A DNA stretch of 49,842 bases, taken from the NCBI GenBank assembly GCA_018660825.1, contig JABJJO010000050.1, positions 1-49,842 of the forward strand. The letters are read 5' to 3'. Shown one piece after another: positions 18,118 through 27,857 of the stretch. The translations under genes were made by a program, and so were the position numbers. Positions within the stretch are counted from its first letter, which is position 1. Every line of letters begins with the position of its first letter. Under the pieces are notes generated by a model, which worked only from the letters and a program-made list of their open reading frames with translations, was not told where the DNA came from and made no database searches. Origin of the DNA: Planctomycetaceae bacterium (lineage in GTDB: Bacteria > Planctomycetota > Planctomycetia > Pirellulales > Pirellulaceae).

Positions 18118-19056
18118 TTATGCCCGTGGGTGGAATTCTTTGTGCACTTTTTGCAAGTGAGACTGGTCCACGTGTGTATAAATTTGAGTGGTTGCAATAC
18201 TCGCGTGCCCAAGAAGTTCTTGTAGTTGACGCAGGTCAGCGCCTCCAGCGAGCATATGTGTGGCAAAGCTATGCCGCAGTGAATGTGGGCTGATGGAATT
18301 GGGCGCGCCGATGCGAGCGGCATATTTTTTGACCAGTTCCCAAATTGCCTCGCGCCGCAATGGCTTACCTGTGCGACTGAGCAGCAGCGAATTAGAAAGC
18401 GATTGTTCGTCCACAAGTGTGGGGCGTTCATGTGCTAGATAATTCGAGATCGATTGAACTGCTTGCTTTGCTAGGGGTACCAACCTTTGCTTTCCACCCT
18501 TGCCATGATATTTACAGTAGAATTCATCCAAGTGCGTGTTGGCGACTGTGAGATGTGAAACTTCTGATGCTCGGCATCCGGTGGCGTATAGAAGTTCCAG
18601 CAGCGCGCGGTCTCGCAGCGGATAACTATCACGATGGTTAGGAGCATTGAGCAGACGCTGGACACTGCCAGGTGTTAGAATTTCTGGGATGCGTTGCCAT
18701 AATTTTTGACTGCCTAAGAGCTCAGCTTTGTTTTCCGAGAGAATTCCTTCAAGCTGCAGGAATCGAAAGAAAACTCGCAGCGACACGATGTTGCGAGCGA
18801 TGCTGCTTGGCGCGAGGTTGTGTTTTTTTAGCGTCGAAATGAATTCGGACAATTTGGTGATGGAAAGCTTAGCAATCTTGCGTTTTCCTAGCCAGTGATT
18901 AAATCGAATGATATCACGCCGATAGGCAGCAATGCTGTTTTCAGCTAAGTGACATTCATTGCGCAGATAATGAACAAAGGCAGCGACAGCGTTGCCTGTC
19001 ACGGGTGACGGCGTTTTTGAAGCGTTACGTTTTATTCGGTTGCGTAGCAAACGCAT
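18118..19056 (-). CDS. xerD: Tyrosine recombinase of the XerC/XerD type
   Basis: The 312-residue protein has a SAM-like core-binding domain (about 22-105, ENSIAAYRRDI...ARNIVSLRVFFRFL) and a catalytic domain with the full set: R162 in ATGCRASEV, K186 in HGKGGKQRLVPL, H258 and R261 in SPHSLRHSFATH, H284 in LLGHASIATT, and nucleophile Y293 in QIYTHV. Xer proteins resolve chromosome dimers at dif. Length and motif spacing fit XerD slightly better than XerC, but the two cannot be told apart firmly here. No integrase-like context (attachment sites, phage genes) is visible, so a housekeeping role is likely. Confidence 0.92.
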   Translation of the reverse strand: MRLLRNRIKRNASKTPSPVTGNAVAAFVHYLRNECHLAENSIAAYRRDIIRFNHWLGKRKIAKLSITKLSEFISTLKKHNLAPSSIARNIVSLRVFFRFLQLEGILSENKAELLGSQKLWQRIPEILTPGSVQRLLNAPNHRDSYPLRDRALLELLYATGCRASEVSHLTVANTHLDEFYCKYHGKGGKQRLVPLAKQAVQSISNYLAHERPTLVDEQSLSNSLLLSRTGKPLRREAIWELVKKYAARIGAPNSISPHSLRHSFATHMLAGGADLRQLQELLGHASIATTQIYTHVDQSHLQKVHKEFHPRA

Positions 19057-19326
19057 GATTTTGTTGTCTTTGAAAAGAGATATACAGAAAAGAATTAATG
19101 ATCACCCACAATAGAATTCGACTATGCTGCGGAAGAATCTACACTGTGCATTTTATCAGAGGAAACAACGCTTGGCGCACCATTTGGTTATACCGGTTAT
19201 AACGGTCAGCAAGAAGTTTTTTGCCGAAGCCGCGGCTGATTTGTGGCAAGACGTAAGTTGATTAACCTCTCAGGGCGAAGATAATAGAGTGGTGTATCGG
19301 TTGTGTCTGTGAAGTCGAGTGTGCAA

Positions 19327-20343
19327 ATGAATATATTAGTGACAGGAGCAGCGGGCTACATCGGCAGTCATACTTGTCGCTACTTAGCCTTACATGGACA
19401 CCAGATTGTTGCTTATGACAATTTGAGTCGCGGGCATCGGCAAGCTGTTGAGCGCGCGTTACCTAACCAGCCATTTGTTCGCGGGGATCTGCACGACGTA
19501 TCGTTGTTGCGTAGCACAATACAGCAGTACCAGATTGAAGCTATCGTTCATTTTGCTGCGTTTGCGTTAGTCGGAGAATCTGTTGAAAACCCCGAGTTGT
19601 ACCAGCACAATAATGTTGAGGGTACTCGGTGTTTGCTCGAAGCAGCGACCAAAGAACATGTCCAAAAGTTTGTGTTTTCTAGCACCACCGCGATTTATGG
19701 TGAACCAGAAACTATCCCGATTACAGAGTCTTGCCCTGCTCGACCGATCAGTCCCTATGGTCAAACTAAATTAGATGTTGAACAATTATTAGAACAAGCG
19801 AATACGGAACACGGCTTGGGGTTCGCAGCGCTGCGATACTTTAATGCAGCGGGGGCCGATCCTGTCGGTGATATCGGTGAAGATCATGACCCCGAAACGC
19901 ACCTAATCCCCATTGTTTTACAAGTTGCTTTGGGACAGCGCAAAGACATTTCCGTATTCGGCGATGATTATGCGACGCCGGACGGTACGTGCATACGTGA
20001 CTATGTGCACGTGTTGGACCTCGCCGACGCTCATTTGCGAGCGTTAGATCGGATACAAGAGAGGCAGTCAATTCAAGTTAACCTGGGATCTGGTACCGGG
20101 CATTCTGTAATGGAGATTATCGCGTCAGCTCGTGCAGTGACGGGGCGAAAAATTCAAACGGTGATGTCCGCTCGACGCCCTGGTGATCCACCATTGTTAA
20201 TTGCTGACAATCAACTAGCTTGCGCGGTGCTAGGATGGCAGCCACGGCATTCCAGTATTGAGGAGATTATGTCAACGGCTTGGAATTGGCATCAATCACA
20301 TCCGCTGGGTTACTCCTCCACGAATGACAAGGTGAGAGGATAA
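19327..20343 (+). CDS. galE: UDP-glucose 4-epimerase
   Basis: Interconverts UDP-glucose and UDP-galactose with bound NAD. Starting at the ATG at 19327 gives 338 residues, the standard length; a GTG 24 bases upstream is in frame but adds only non-family sequence. The Rossmann motif GAAGYIG (7-13), DNLSRGH (31-37), HFAA (75-78), SSTTAIYG (118-125) and the catalytic Y144-x3-K148 pair (SPYGQTK) are all present, with a well-kept extended SDR core. The next gene, an acyltransferase, begins 4 bp after the stop, so the two are probably co-transcribed in envelope sugar or lipid metabolism. Confidence 0.95.
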   Translation: MNILVTGAAGYIGSHTCRYLALHGHQIVAYDNLSRGHRQAVERALPNQPFVRGDLHDVSLLRSTIQQYQIEAIVHFAAFALVGESVENPELYQHNNVEGTRCLLEAATKEHVQKFVFSSTTAIYGEPETIPITESCPARPISPYGQTKLDVEQLLEQANTEHGLGFAALRYFNAAGADPVGDIGEDHDPETHLIPIVLQVALGQRKDISVFGDDYATPDGTCIRDYVHVLDLADAHLRALDRIQERQSIQVNLGSGTGHSVMEIIASARAVTGRKIQTVMSARRPGDPPLLIADNQLACAVLGWQPRHSSIEEIMSTAWNWHQSHPLGYSSTNDKVRG

Positions 20344-20346
20344 TAA

Positions 20347-21585
20347 ATGCAGGATCTCATTATTGAAAAGCCGTATCGATTCGTGCCACCGATTAAATGT
20401 AAGTTTACGTTGTGGCTGACTTGTAAATTCAATTTGTTCCATTTTTGGCTGCGCCGCGCTGAGGGTATTTGTGAGTTTGAAGTGATCAACGTGGAGAAGA
20501 TCGTCGATTCAATTCGAGCGAGACATGGAATTGTGTTAGCAGGGAATCACTGTCGCAACGCAGACCCGATGGCGATCGGCGAAGTTGCCAAAGCGGCTGA
20601 TTGTTATCTTTATAGCATGGCGAGTTGGCATCTGTTTAACCAGGACTGGTTCATGCGATGGGCAATTCCACAACTGGGTGGTTTTAGTATTAATCGAGAA
20701 GGTGTGGATCGCACGGCGCTCGAGTTTGCGATTAATGTACTCGCCACGGCAGAGCGACCGTTAGTGATTTTTCCTGAAGGCTCGGTTTCACGCAGCAATG
20801 ATTATTTGCACCCGTTCTTAGGGGGTACTGGTTTTATTGCACGATCAGCAGCTCGTCGACGTAAAAAACAAGATGCTAATTTAAAGGTTGTCATCCATCC
20901 AATTGCATTTCGTTATCAGTTTATTGGCGATTTCGAAGAGGCCATCGAGCATTCTTTGACTTTACTTGAGTCGCATCTGGAAGTGCCAGTAAAGGCAGAT
21001 TTGCCACTGCTTGAACGGATTCGTTATGTGGCGAGTGGTTTGCTTGCACAACGTGAGATGTCTTATTTGGGGCATGTGCAAACGGGCGAGTATTATGACC
21101 GCATCAAGAATCTTGCTCAGCGTATTCTCGAAACGCAGGAGCAAAAATGGAAAGGCGAGGTTCAGCAGGGGGATTTCGTTGCGCGGGCAAAAGCGCTGCG
21201 ACCGTTGATGGTTCCCGATTTGGCCAATGGACTTCTTGGTGAAGAAGAAGCTAGGGAACGTCGGCAAGACTTGTTTGATATCAATACGGTGCAGCAGCTT
21301 AGCTATTACCCAGTAGACTATATCGTACCGGATGATGGACATTTGCCACGCGAACGCATTTTGGAAATGCTTGAACGATTAGAAGAAGATCTATTGGACA
21401 AAGTGACCATTCCCCGCCGGTATAAATTGGTATTGGACGTGTTGGATGCGATCGAAGTACCTGCTGAAAAGGCCCCTCGCAATGCAGATGATCCGTTGAT
21501 GCAAGAGGTCGCTTCCGCATTGCAAGCTAGTTTGGATGTGTATTCACAAGCCGCCGAGTCCTATGTTGCCGATCCGGCTATGTAA
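20347..21585 (+). CDS. PlsC-family 1-acyl-glycerol-phosphate acyltransferase-like protein
   Basis: The N-terminal 250 residues carry the acyltransferase motifs: N67-H68-x4-D73 in GNHCRNADP (catalytic H-x4-D), GGFSINREGVDR (111-122) and FPEG (142-145), followed by a basic patch (AARRRKK). The remaining 160 residues are helical and charged with no known motif, making the protein (412 residues) longer than a typical PlsC (about 240). It probably transfers an acyl chain to a glycerol-based or other lipid acceptor at the inner membrane. There is no strong membrane helix, so it is likely peripheral. It is directly linked to galE. Confidence 0.85.
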   Translation: MQDLIIEKPYRFVPPIKCKFTLWLTCKFNLFHFWLRRAEGICEFEVINVEKIVDSIRARHGIVLAGNHCRNADPMAIGEVAKAADCYLYSMASWHLFNQDWFMRWAIPQLGGFSINREGVDRTALEFAINVLATAERPLVIFPEGSVSRSNDYLHPFLGGTGFIARSAARRRKKQDANLKVVIHPIAFRYQFIGDFEEAIEHSLTLLESHLEVPVKADLPLLERIRYVASGLLAQREMSYLGHVQTGEYYDRIKNLAQRILETQEQKWKGEVQQGDFVARAKALRPLMVPDLANGLLGEEEARERRQDLFDINTVQQLSYYPVDYIVPDDGHLPRERILEMLERLEEDLLDKVTIPRRYKLVLDVLDAIEVPAEKAPRNADDPLMQEVASALQASLDVYSQAAESYVADPAM

Positions 21586-21718
21586 GTTTGCCAGATTTTG
21601 CAGTGGTGGATAATTTCAACCACGAGTTTACATGAATTTACGCGAATGTGAAAACTGGGCGACTTGCGATAATTCTCAGATAGCTTGAAAATTAAGAGCT
21701 CCAGTCCCTGTTTGGTTC

Positions 21719-21747
21719 TTGTCGATATCTGGATAGGTGTCTATATT
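21719..21747 (+). promoter_or_regulatory. Candidate promoter for rpmE
   Basis: TTGTCG (21719-21724), a 17-base spacer and TATATT (21742-21747, five of six matches to TATAAT). It gives a leader of about 40 bases before the rpmE ATG at 21794. Spacing and position are good. Confidence 0.45.
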
Positions 21748-21793
21748 TAGTTGTTTCACATTGACTTAAACAAAAACGAAAGTTTGAAGTATT

Positions 21794-22039
21794 ATGAAAG
21801 ACGGCATACATCCCGATTACATTGAAACTGCAGTCAAATGCGGGTGTGGTAATAGCTTTACCACTCGCAGCACACGCAGCGAGTTGAAAATCGACATTTG
21901 TTCTAGTTGCCATCCATTTTATACAGGCAAACTGAAGTTTATAGACGCCGCTGGTCGCATCGAGAAATTCCAAAGTAAATTTGCTGCCGGAACTTATGCT
22001 AGTTTGCAAACGCCGAAAAAAGGTAAGAAGAAAAAATAG
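21794..22039 (+). CDS. rpmE: Ribosomal protein L31 (zinc-binding form)
   Basis: The 81-residue protein starts MKDGIHPDY, typical of L31. Zinc ligands are present as C16-x-C18 (KCGCGN) and C36-x2-C39 ([13 protein letters not shown]), so this is the C+ form. The [10 protein letters not shown] segment follows, as in other L31 proteins. A lysine-rich tail (KKGKKKK) closes the sequence. The order rpmE-prfA-prmC is a common arrangement of translation genes. Confidence 0.96.
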   Translation: MKDGIHPDYIETAVKCGCGNSFTTRSTRSELKIDICSSCHPFYTGKLKFIDAAGRIEKFQSKFAAGTYASLQTPKKGKKKK

Positions 22040-22135
22040 CTTCCGAAATTTAAAATCAGTCCCGAGTGAACGAGCAGCCGCTCTTGTCACCGGACTGTCG
22101 CATATCGCAGTGATCGGTCTTGCCGGTTACTGCGT

Positions 22136-22163
22136 TTGTCATTTACGCTTTGAACTAGATACT
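22136..22163 (+). promoter_or_regulatory. Candidate internal promoter for prfA
   Basis: TTGTCA (22136-22141, five of six), a 16-base spacer and GATACT (22158-22163, four of six), in the 182-base gap between rpmE and prfA. An imperfect stem, GGCGGAG/CTCCACC (22179-22202), lies between it and the ribosome site AAGGAAA. Confidence 0.3.
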
Positions 22164-22221
22164 TTGAATAGACATTAAGGCGGAGTTCATAATTGCTCCA
22201 CCAAAACAAGGAAACTGTGCT

Positions 22222-23298
22222 TTGCGCGAAATGCTTGACGAGAAGCTCACTCGATATGAAGAGTTAGAGCAAATGATGACTGACCCAGAGGTGCTCACTA
22301 ATTCGAGCAAGTTGGCGGCCGTTGCCCGCGAGCATGGTCGTTTGGCAAAACTTGCGACACTTTATCGCTCGTTCAAATTGATGCTCAATGAAATTGCTGA
22401 ACTCAATGAAATGTCCGGCAGTGATGACCCCGATGAAAAAGAGCTGGCATCAATTGAGTTGCCAGAAATCAAAGTACGACGAGAAGCCGCTTGGAACGCT
22501 TTGCTAGAAATGACAATTGGTGGTGATGACGCATCACGCAATCGCTGCGTGATGGAAATTCGTGCCGGAACAGGTGGCGATGAGGCAGCATTGTTCGCTC
22601 GTGATTTATATGAAATGTATAAGAAACACAGTGAAAATAAACGTTGGAAAGTGGAGGTGATTGAAGCCAGCCCGACGGAACTTGGCGGCTTCAAAGAAAT
22701 CATGCTGTCCTTTGACGGTGAAGGTGCTTTTCGCGAACTCGCTTATGAAAGCGGCGGACACCGCGTGCAACGTGTTCCCGATACCGAAACCAAAGGTCGG
22801 ATTCATACTTCTGCCGCGACCGTCGCTGTGTTGCCTGAACCCGAAGAATTGGAAATCGATATTAAGTCGGATGACTATCGAAAAGATATTTTTCATGCCA
22901 GTGGTCCGGGTGGGCAACATGTTAATAAAACCGCATCGGCTGTGCGGTTGACTCACTTCGAAACAGGAATCGTCGTTTCGATGCAGGATGAAACAAGTCA
23001 GCATAAGAACTTGGCCAAGGCGTTGAGAATTCTTCAGGCACGCGTCTACGAATTGTTTCGTCAACAAGAACACGATAAGCGAGCGAGTGAGCGGCAGTCC
23101 CTCATCGGTTCAGGCGATCGAAGTCAACGTATTCGCACCTATAACTTCGCTGAAAATCGCGTGACGGATCATCGTATCAATGCCACGCTTTATAAGCTTG
23201 ATCAGATTCTGGCGGGGAATCTGCAAATGTTGACCGATTTGTTGATTGATCATGATCGCAACCAATTACGAGAATCTATGGGTGCCCTCGATGACTGA
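22222..23298 (+). CDS. prfA: Peptide chain release factor 1
   Basis: RF1 ends translation at UAA and UAG. The 358 residues contain the catalytic GGQ (230-232, in [16 protein letters not shown]) and the upstream [14 protein letters not shown] region of domain 2. I start at TTG 22222 because AAGGAAA (22208-22214) sits at good spacing; ATG at 22231 gives a protein three residues shorter and is an alternative. The RF1-type codon-recognition loop is preceded by the [23 protein letters not shown] segment. The 3' end overlaps prmC by eight bases, so RF1 and its methyltransferase are coupled. Confidence 0.96.
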   Translation: MREMLDEKLTRYEELEQMMTDPEVLTNSSKLAAVAREHGRLAKLATLYRSFKLMLNEIAELNEMSGSDDPDEKELASIELPEIKVRREAAWNALLEMTIGGDDASRNRCVMEIRAGTGGDEAALFARDLYEMYKKHSENKRWKVEVIEASPTELGGFKEIMLSFDGEGAFRELAYESGGHRVQRVPDTETKGRIHTSAATVAVLPEPEELEIDIKSDDYRKDIFHASGPGGQHVNKTASAVRLTHFETGIVVSMQDETSQHKNLAKALRILQARVYELFRQQEHDKRASERQSLIGSGDRSQRIRTYNFAENRVTDHRINATLYKLDQILAGNLQMLTDLLIDHDRNQLRESMGALDD

Positions 23299-24217
23299 TC
23301 AAGGAAGTCAGGGAAATCAGGTGGGCCAAGAAACACAATGGACCGTGCTGGCCTTGCTAGATTGGACCAAAGGCTACCTCGAGAAAAATGACTCGCAGTC
23401 GCCGCGACTTGACGCTGAAATACTGCTCGCTCATAGCATGAATTGCGAGCGCATCATGTTGTACACTCGCTTCGATGAAATTGTTGGCGAAGCTGACCGT
23501 TTGCAATTTCGAGAATTGGTAAAACAACGCGCCAGTGGGTGTCCCGTTGCCTACCTTGTTGGTTTCAAAGAGTTTTACTCGCTGCGATTTGATGTGTCAG
23601 AGCATGTATTGATTCCCAGACCGGAAACAGAATTCGTTGTGATCGCTGTACTTGATATTGTGAAGGAACATTTCAATTCCGCTTCCAACGGGCAATCAAT
23701 ACCATGTCATGTTGTTGATGTTGGTACTGGCAGCGGAGCCATTGCTATTACATTGGCTACGGAAGTGCCACAAATTCAAATGACTGCCGTTGATCTCTCA
23801 ACTGCCGCATTAGAAGTCGCCCGGAAAAATGCTACCCGCCATCAAGTTAATGATCGAATTGAATTTGCTGAGCAGGATTTGTTGGCGGGGTCGAGTGACA
23901 ACAAGTTTGACATTGTGGTCAGTAATCCACCGTATGTTACCAGTCAAGAATATGAGACGTTAAGTCGAAATGTGCGAGAGTATGAGCCGCAATTGGCATT
24001 AGAATCTGGGCCCACTGGAATGGAATGTTATCAACGACTGGTGCCTCAGGCGGCAGCGCGACTCAATGACGGAGGTTGGCTTGTACTGGAAACCAGTCCA
24101 ATGCTGATGGAGCAGCTGAAAATGCTGGTTGCTGAAAATGGGTTTGACGAGATTTCGACAGTATCGGATCTCGCCGGTCATCCAAGAATCGTTGCTGCTC
24201 GTCGAATCAATGGCTAG
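23291..24217 (+). CDS. prmC: Release factor glutamine N5-methyltransferase PrmC (HemK)
   Basis: Methylates the glutamine of the GGQ motif in RF1/RF2 using SAM. The ATG at 23291 overlaps the prfA stop (ATGACTGA), which decides the start; 308 residues result. It has the N-terminal helical RF-binding domain ([21 protein letters not shown]), the SAM-binding [14 protein letters not shown] motif and the catalytic NPPY at 212-215. The context downstream of prfA is classic. Its TAG stop overlaps the stop codon of convergent aroC within the palindrome CTAG. Confidence 0.96.
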   Translation: MTDQGSQGNQVGQETQWTVLALLDWTKGYLEKNDSQSPRLDAEILLAHSMNCERIMLYTRFDEIVGEADRLQFRELVKQRASGCPVAYLVGFKEFYSLRFDVSEHVLIPRPETEFVVIAVLDIVKEHFNSASNGQSIPCHVVDVGTGSGAIAITLATEVPQIQMTAVDLSTAALEVARKNATRHQVNDRIEFAEQDLLAGSSDNKFDIVVSNPPYVTSQEYETLSRNVREYEPQLALESGPTGMECYQRLVPQAAARLNDGGWLVLETSPMLMEQLKMLVAENGFDEISTVSDLAGHPRIVAARRING

Positions 24218-25353
24218 CGTTGTTGGGCCATTTGTTGAAACAGCTCGTAGCGAGCTTTCATTTCACTAATACTGTCATTGCCAAACTTTTCACAGAAGGC
24301 CACCGCGACTTCAAAGGCCACAACGTTTTCGATGATAATCGCCGCGGCTGAAACGGCACACACATCGGAACGTTCGTAGCTCGCCGTATCTGCTTGCTTA
24401 GTGTCCAGATTGATGCTCTCCAGTGGCTGCCGCAACGTACTGATCGGTTTCTTTGCCGCTCTCACAACTAAGCTTTGACCATTGGTCATACCCGCCTCAA
24501 GGCCCCCCGCGTTATTCGTGGGTCGCTGGAAGCCGAGGCTAGGAGTATCTTTTTTATCAGCATCGTAAGTAATGGGGTCGTGGACTTGGGAACCGGGACG
24601 ACGAGCGGCTTCGAATCCGAGTCCAATTTCTACGCCTTTGATGGCCTGCACGGCCATCACCGCTTGGGCGATGCGGCCATCTAGTTTACGGTCCCATTGT
24701 GCATGCGTACCGAGTCCAAAAGGTAATCCGGTAACGTGTACTTCGAGTATTCCGCCCAGCGTATCGCCCTGCTCTTCGGCTTGGTCGATCAACTGTTTGA
24801 TTTTAGGGTCTTGCTCGGGATTTAACGAATAGACTTCGCTTTGTTCGCGCAGTGTTCGCCATTGTTGAATATCACCCGCTTGCCTGTCGATTTGTTGTCC
24901 TCCGAGCTCATCAACAAACCCAATGCACTCGATTTGGAACTCCGCTAAGATTTGCTTGGCGAGTGCTCCGGCAGCCACTCGAACGGCCGTTTCTCGTGCA
25001 CTGGACCGTTCTAGTACATTTCGAATGGACCCAAGAAACTTTACGGCTCCTGTTAAATCGCCGTGGCCTGGACGGGGTCGTTCAAGTTCTTTGAGTTTTT
25101 CAAGTTTGTAGTCGCGATTAATGACTTGTAGTGTCACCGGGCTCCCCATGGAAACATTTTTCCAGACACCGGTAAGTAACTCCACCTTGTCGGTTTCAAT
25201 TTGTTGTCGCCCCCCGCGGCCATAGCCACCTTGCCGCATCCGTAAATCGTAATCAATTGAATCGGTATCAATTTCAATTCCAGCAGGAAACCCATCGACG
25301 ACTGCTAATAATGTCTTGCCGTGAGATTCTCCGGCTGTCCAGTAACGCAACAT
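24214..25353 (-). CDS. aroC: Chorismate synthase
   Basis: Forms chorismate from 5-enolpyruvylshikimate-3-phosphate with reduced FMN, the last common step for aromatic amino acids. The 379-residue protein has the expected signatures: GESHGKTLLAVVDGFPAG at the N-terminus (8-25), RMRQGGYGRGGRQQIE, MGSPVTL, RPRPGHGDLTGAVKF and RSSARETAVRVAAGA. GGLEAGMTNGQ lies in the C-terminal half. Length is normal. It converges on prmC with overlapping stops and is divergent from the permease gene at 25556. Confidence 0.97.
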   Translation of the reverse strand: MLRYWTAGESHGKTLLAVVDGFPAGIEIDTDSIDYDLRMRQGGYGRGGRQQIETDKVELLTGVWKNVSMGSPVTLQVINRDYKLEKLKELERPRPGHGDLTGAVKFLGSIRNVLERSSARETAVRVAAGALAKQILAEFQIECIGFVDELGGQQIDRQAGDIQQWRTLREQSEVYSLNPEQDPKIKQLIDQAEEQGDTLGGILEVHVTGLPFGLGTHAQWDRKLDGRIAQAVMAVQAIKGVEIGLGFEAARRPGSQVHDPITYDADKKDTPSLGFQRPTNNAGGLEAGMTNGQSLVVRAAKKPISTLRQPLESINLDTKQADTASYERSDVCAVSAAAIIIENVVAFEVAVAFCEKFGNDSISEMKARYELFQQMAQQR

Positions 25354-25377
25354 GCTAATCTATTCTTTTCTAGGGCG

Positions 25378-25394
25378 TATTGAGTGAATCAATA
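25378..25394. promoter_or_regulatory. Inverted repeat upstream of aroC
   Basis: TATTGA-GTGAA-TCAATA is a perfect six-base inverted repeat 25 bp upstream of the aroC start, in the divergent region with the permease gene. It could be an operator or a small leader hairpin. There is no independent support. Confidence 0.25.
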
Positions 25395-25555
25395 AGGGGT
25401 ATCATAAGTGCAATACAATTAATGCTCTTGCAGCTTTCCCTACAGTTTAACTAGCGTAGTAAAAATCGCATAGGTCGTTTAGAGTAGGCGGATAGGCGAA
25501 ATATTTGGCATTTGCTGGTTTGACTTAAAGATTTGAAAGAGGAACGGGCAGTTCA

Positions 25556-26554
25556 TTGAAAGAGTTCTTAGCTAAGCGCTGGTTTTTGTTGGCTTTAGTT
25601 GTGGTGTTTGCACTGGGATTAATTGTCCATGAAGAATGCGCAACATGGGCTGAGAATAAACCGTTTCGAAATGCCACCGTGTTTACCGTTTTGTTTTTGA
25701 TGGCTGTGTCGTTAAATCTGAGAGATCTCAGTTCAGGCATTCTCCGCCCCCGTGGGACGCTGCTGGCCGTTGTCATGAACTATGGTGTGTTGCCACTGAT
25801 CTTGTGGGCGGTGACATGTTTGATTGGAAATCCCGAGTTTGAGGGGTTGAGAGGTGGATTGCTGGTGGTAGCGGTAACGCCCTGCACTTTAGTTTCCGCT
25901 TCAGTTTGGACGCGGAGAGCGGGAGGCAACGATAGTATCGCTATCATGGTTACCCTGATCACTAACCTGCTTTGTTTTGTGATTGCGCCATTATGGTTAC
26001 TATTGTTTTTTGGCACGGATGTTGAATTGAAAACATCTTTTAGTGAAATGGTGTTAAAACTGGGGCTACTTGTTGTATTGCCCATGGTGTTGGCACAGTT
26101 GACTCGGACGCATCGCCGATGGGCAAATTGGGCCACAGAAAATAAATCAAAAATGGGAATCGCCGCACAGTGCGGTATTTTGACGATGGTATTTTTGGGT
26201 GCAATAAAAGTTGGGCCGGAGGTGGTGGGAGCACAAGCAACAGATGGGATTATCTTAATTGGGATCGCCTTGGCCGTTGTATTGTTCGTGCACATCGTTG
26301 TTTTTTGGTTGGGTATCGCAATCGGCGGGTGGATTAAGCTTTCGCGAGAAGATGCTGTGGCTGTCGGATTCGCCGGCAGTCAGAAAACGTTGATGATTGG
26401 CTTGTTGATTTGCTTGGACTTAGGAGTGCTGGTGATTCCCATTGTGCTGTATCATGTTTCCCAGTTGATCGTTGATACTTTGTTCGCCGATCATTTGAGG
26501 GCGCAAAAGCCCCGAGTTCCGGCGATTGTCGAAACAGTGTTTGAACAATCCTGA
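25556..26554 (+). CDS. Bile acid:sodium symporter (SBF) family-like permease
   Basis: The 332-residue protein has about ten hydrophobic segments. Family-like features are the SLNLRDLSSGILRPRGTL region after the second helix, the VAVTPCTLVSASVWTRRAGGND stretch (the unwound crossing-helix region with Pro and a polar run) and a late FAGSQKTLMIGL helix, comparable to the second crossing helix. Members move organic anions with sodium; the real substrate here is unknown. The start is TTG at 25556 with GAGGAA (25539-25544) upstream, and no ATG fits better. It is probably monocistronic. Confidence 0.85.
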   Translation: MKEFLAKRWFLLALVVVFALGLIVHEECATWAENKPFRNATVFTVLFLMAVSLNLRDLSSGILRPRGTLLAVVMNYGVLPLILWAVTCLIGNPEFEGLRGGLLVVAVTPCTLVSASVWTRRAGGNDSIAIMVTLITNLLCFVIAPLWLLLFFGTDVELKTSFSEMVLKLGLLVVLPMVLAQLTRTHRRWANWATENKSKMGIAAQCGILTMVFLGAIKVGPEVVGAQATDGIILIGIALAVVLFVHIVVFWLGIAIGGWIKLSREDAVAVGFAGSQKTLMIGLLICLDLGVLVIPIVLYHVSQLIVDTLFADHLRAQKPRVPAIVETVFEQS

Positions 26555-26678
26555 AGAAATCCAACGTTTCACCGGAAACCACGGATGACCACGAATTGGA
26601 TTGCAATTGAGTTGTTGAGTTGAAATCTGCTATCTTACCTCAACAAAATTTGTCTTTTTGATTTGGATTGTTTCACGG

Positions 26679-27824
26679 ATGAAGCATCGAACCCAGCGTT
26701 GGTTGAATCGACTCCTGTTCTGTAGTTGTGTGTGCCTTCCTACACTACTGATCGGTGGAACGATGTTGCTGCGTCATAGCGACGCCGGCCAACAACTGCT
26801 GGTGTCGTGGTGGACAGATTCGTTGGAAATCGCGACTGATAGTAAGGTCGTGATAGGGCGGGTTTATTTCATCAGTCCGGGTTGCTATGTGTTAGAAGAC
26901 GTGTTGCTCAATGACCGTGAAACTGGCCGCAATATTTTGCAGTGCGATCACCTGCGAATAACTCGTGCACGCCACCAATGGGAACTGAATTTACATTTTG
27001 CACAAACGCAATATCAGAATGTCCACAATTGGCTGCAGTGGTGGAACGGCCATGTCCTGCCGATTAGTGAGGGGGAAAACACGACGGTCAAGATCCAATC
27101 GCTAACGTTCGGAGAACAGACTGAACCACCCATCGTAAATTTTGTTGCTCAGATTATCCCCGGCAGTCAGTCTTCTAGTGCATTGCTTAATTTTGGCAAC
27201 GACTTAACGAAGCCAATCGCGATTGAAATGAAACGGTTTCATGAGTTTCCCGTCAAGACAAAGATCCTATTAGAAACTAATGGGCATCCTGTTTCAGCCA
27301 AACTGTTAGGTGAATTGCTGCTCAATGAATTTAGTTTTGGTGAATCGGCAACGTTCGTCGGGGCACTTGCTTTAGACACGGTTGTTGGTACGCAGCAGTT
27401 TATGCAATTTGATTTGCAAGGAACGCTGCACAATGTTGAACTACAATCGCTGTTAGGTGGTTTGCAGGAGTCACCATTGAGCGGTCGCGTAACCGTTGAG
27501 ATATCCCGTGCTATATTTCAAAATGATCGTTGGCTGCAACTCCAAGGCACTCTGCTGGGTCGTGCTGGGCAGGTGTCCCGCGCATGGCTACCAACGGCCG
27601 CTCGACAACTAAAGCTGCGGTGGCTGGGTGACCTACAACAGCCCCAGATCCCTTTTCAATCGATGTACTGTGTATTCAGTTGGAACCAGTCCAGTTTGTC
27701 ATTGCGGGGCGAACCAGAGGGTGAGCAGGCGGGCGCCATTCTCCGGCACGCAAACGGGGTTATCCTCGCCGAAAATCCCCAAATCCTGCAAGCGTCGTTG
27801 TTACATGAAATGTTGGCACGCTAA
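26679..27824 (+). CDS. Membrane-anchored AsmA-like protein of unknown function
   Basis: I do not recognise a named family. From the ATG at 26679 (after CACGG) the protein has 381 residues: a basic start, one membrane helix (11-31), then a beta-rich extracytoplasmic part. Segments such as IGRVYFISPGCYVLEDVLLNDRETGRNILQCDHLRI, FVGALALDTVVGTQQFMQFDLQGTLHNVELQSLLGG and LSGRVTVEISRAIF resemble the repeated strands of AsmA/TamB-type proteins, where LxG and V-x-I strand patterns recur. Such proteins can help lipid transfer across the periplasm. The likeness is at pattern level only. Confidence 0.7.
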   Translation: MKHRTQRWLNRLLFCSCVCLPTLLIGGTMLLRHSDAGQQLLVSWWTDSLEIATDSKVVIGRVYFISPGCYVLEDVLLNDRETGRNILQCDHLRITRARHQWELNLHFAQTQYQNVHNWLQWWNGHVLPISEGENTTVKIQSLTFGEQTEPPIVNFVAQIIPGSQSSSALLNFGNDLTKPIAIEMKRFHEFPVKTKILLETNGHPVSAKLLGELLLNEFSFGESATFVGALALDTVVGTQQFMQFDLQGTLHNVELQSLLGGLQESPLSGRVTVEISRAIFQNDRWLQLQGTLLGRAGQVSRAWLPTAARQLKLRWLGDLQQPQIPFQSMYCVFSWNQSSLSLRGEPEGEQAGAILRHANGVILAENPQILQASLLHEMLAR

Positions 27825-27857
27825 GGATCTTAATAGATAACGCGGCTCGTGGATTGG

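Noticed and set aside
18118-19056. Integrase of a mobile element
   Set aside because: The protein has Xer-type length and motifs. No tRNA gene, attachment repeats, phage or plasmid genes are near it.
19190-19215. GGTTATACCGGTTATAACGG as a dif or operator site
   Set aside because: It is an imperfect short palindrome/direct repeat without the 28-bp dif architecture. Its position near the xer gene is not enough.
25432-25446. 15-base sequence CTTGCAGCTTTCCCT shared with the region near 36660
   Set aside because: In about 50 kb one exact 15-mer match is expected by chance, and the flanks do not match.
26570-26600. ACCACGGATGACCACGAATTGG, like a dispersed 'ACCACGGATGAACACGGAT' element
   Set aside because: Only one degenerate copy is present and nothing similar was seen elsewhere in the window, so a repeat family cannot be supported.
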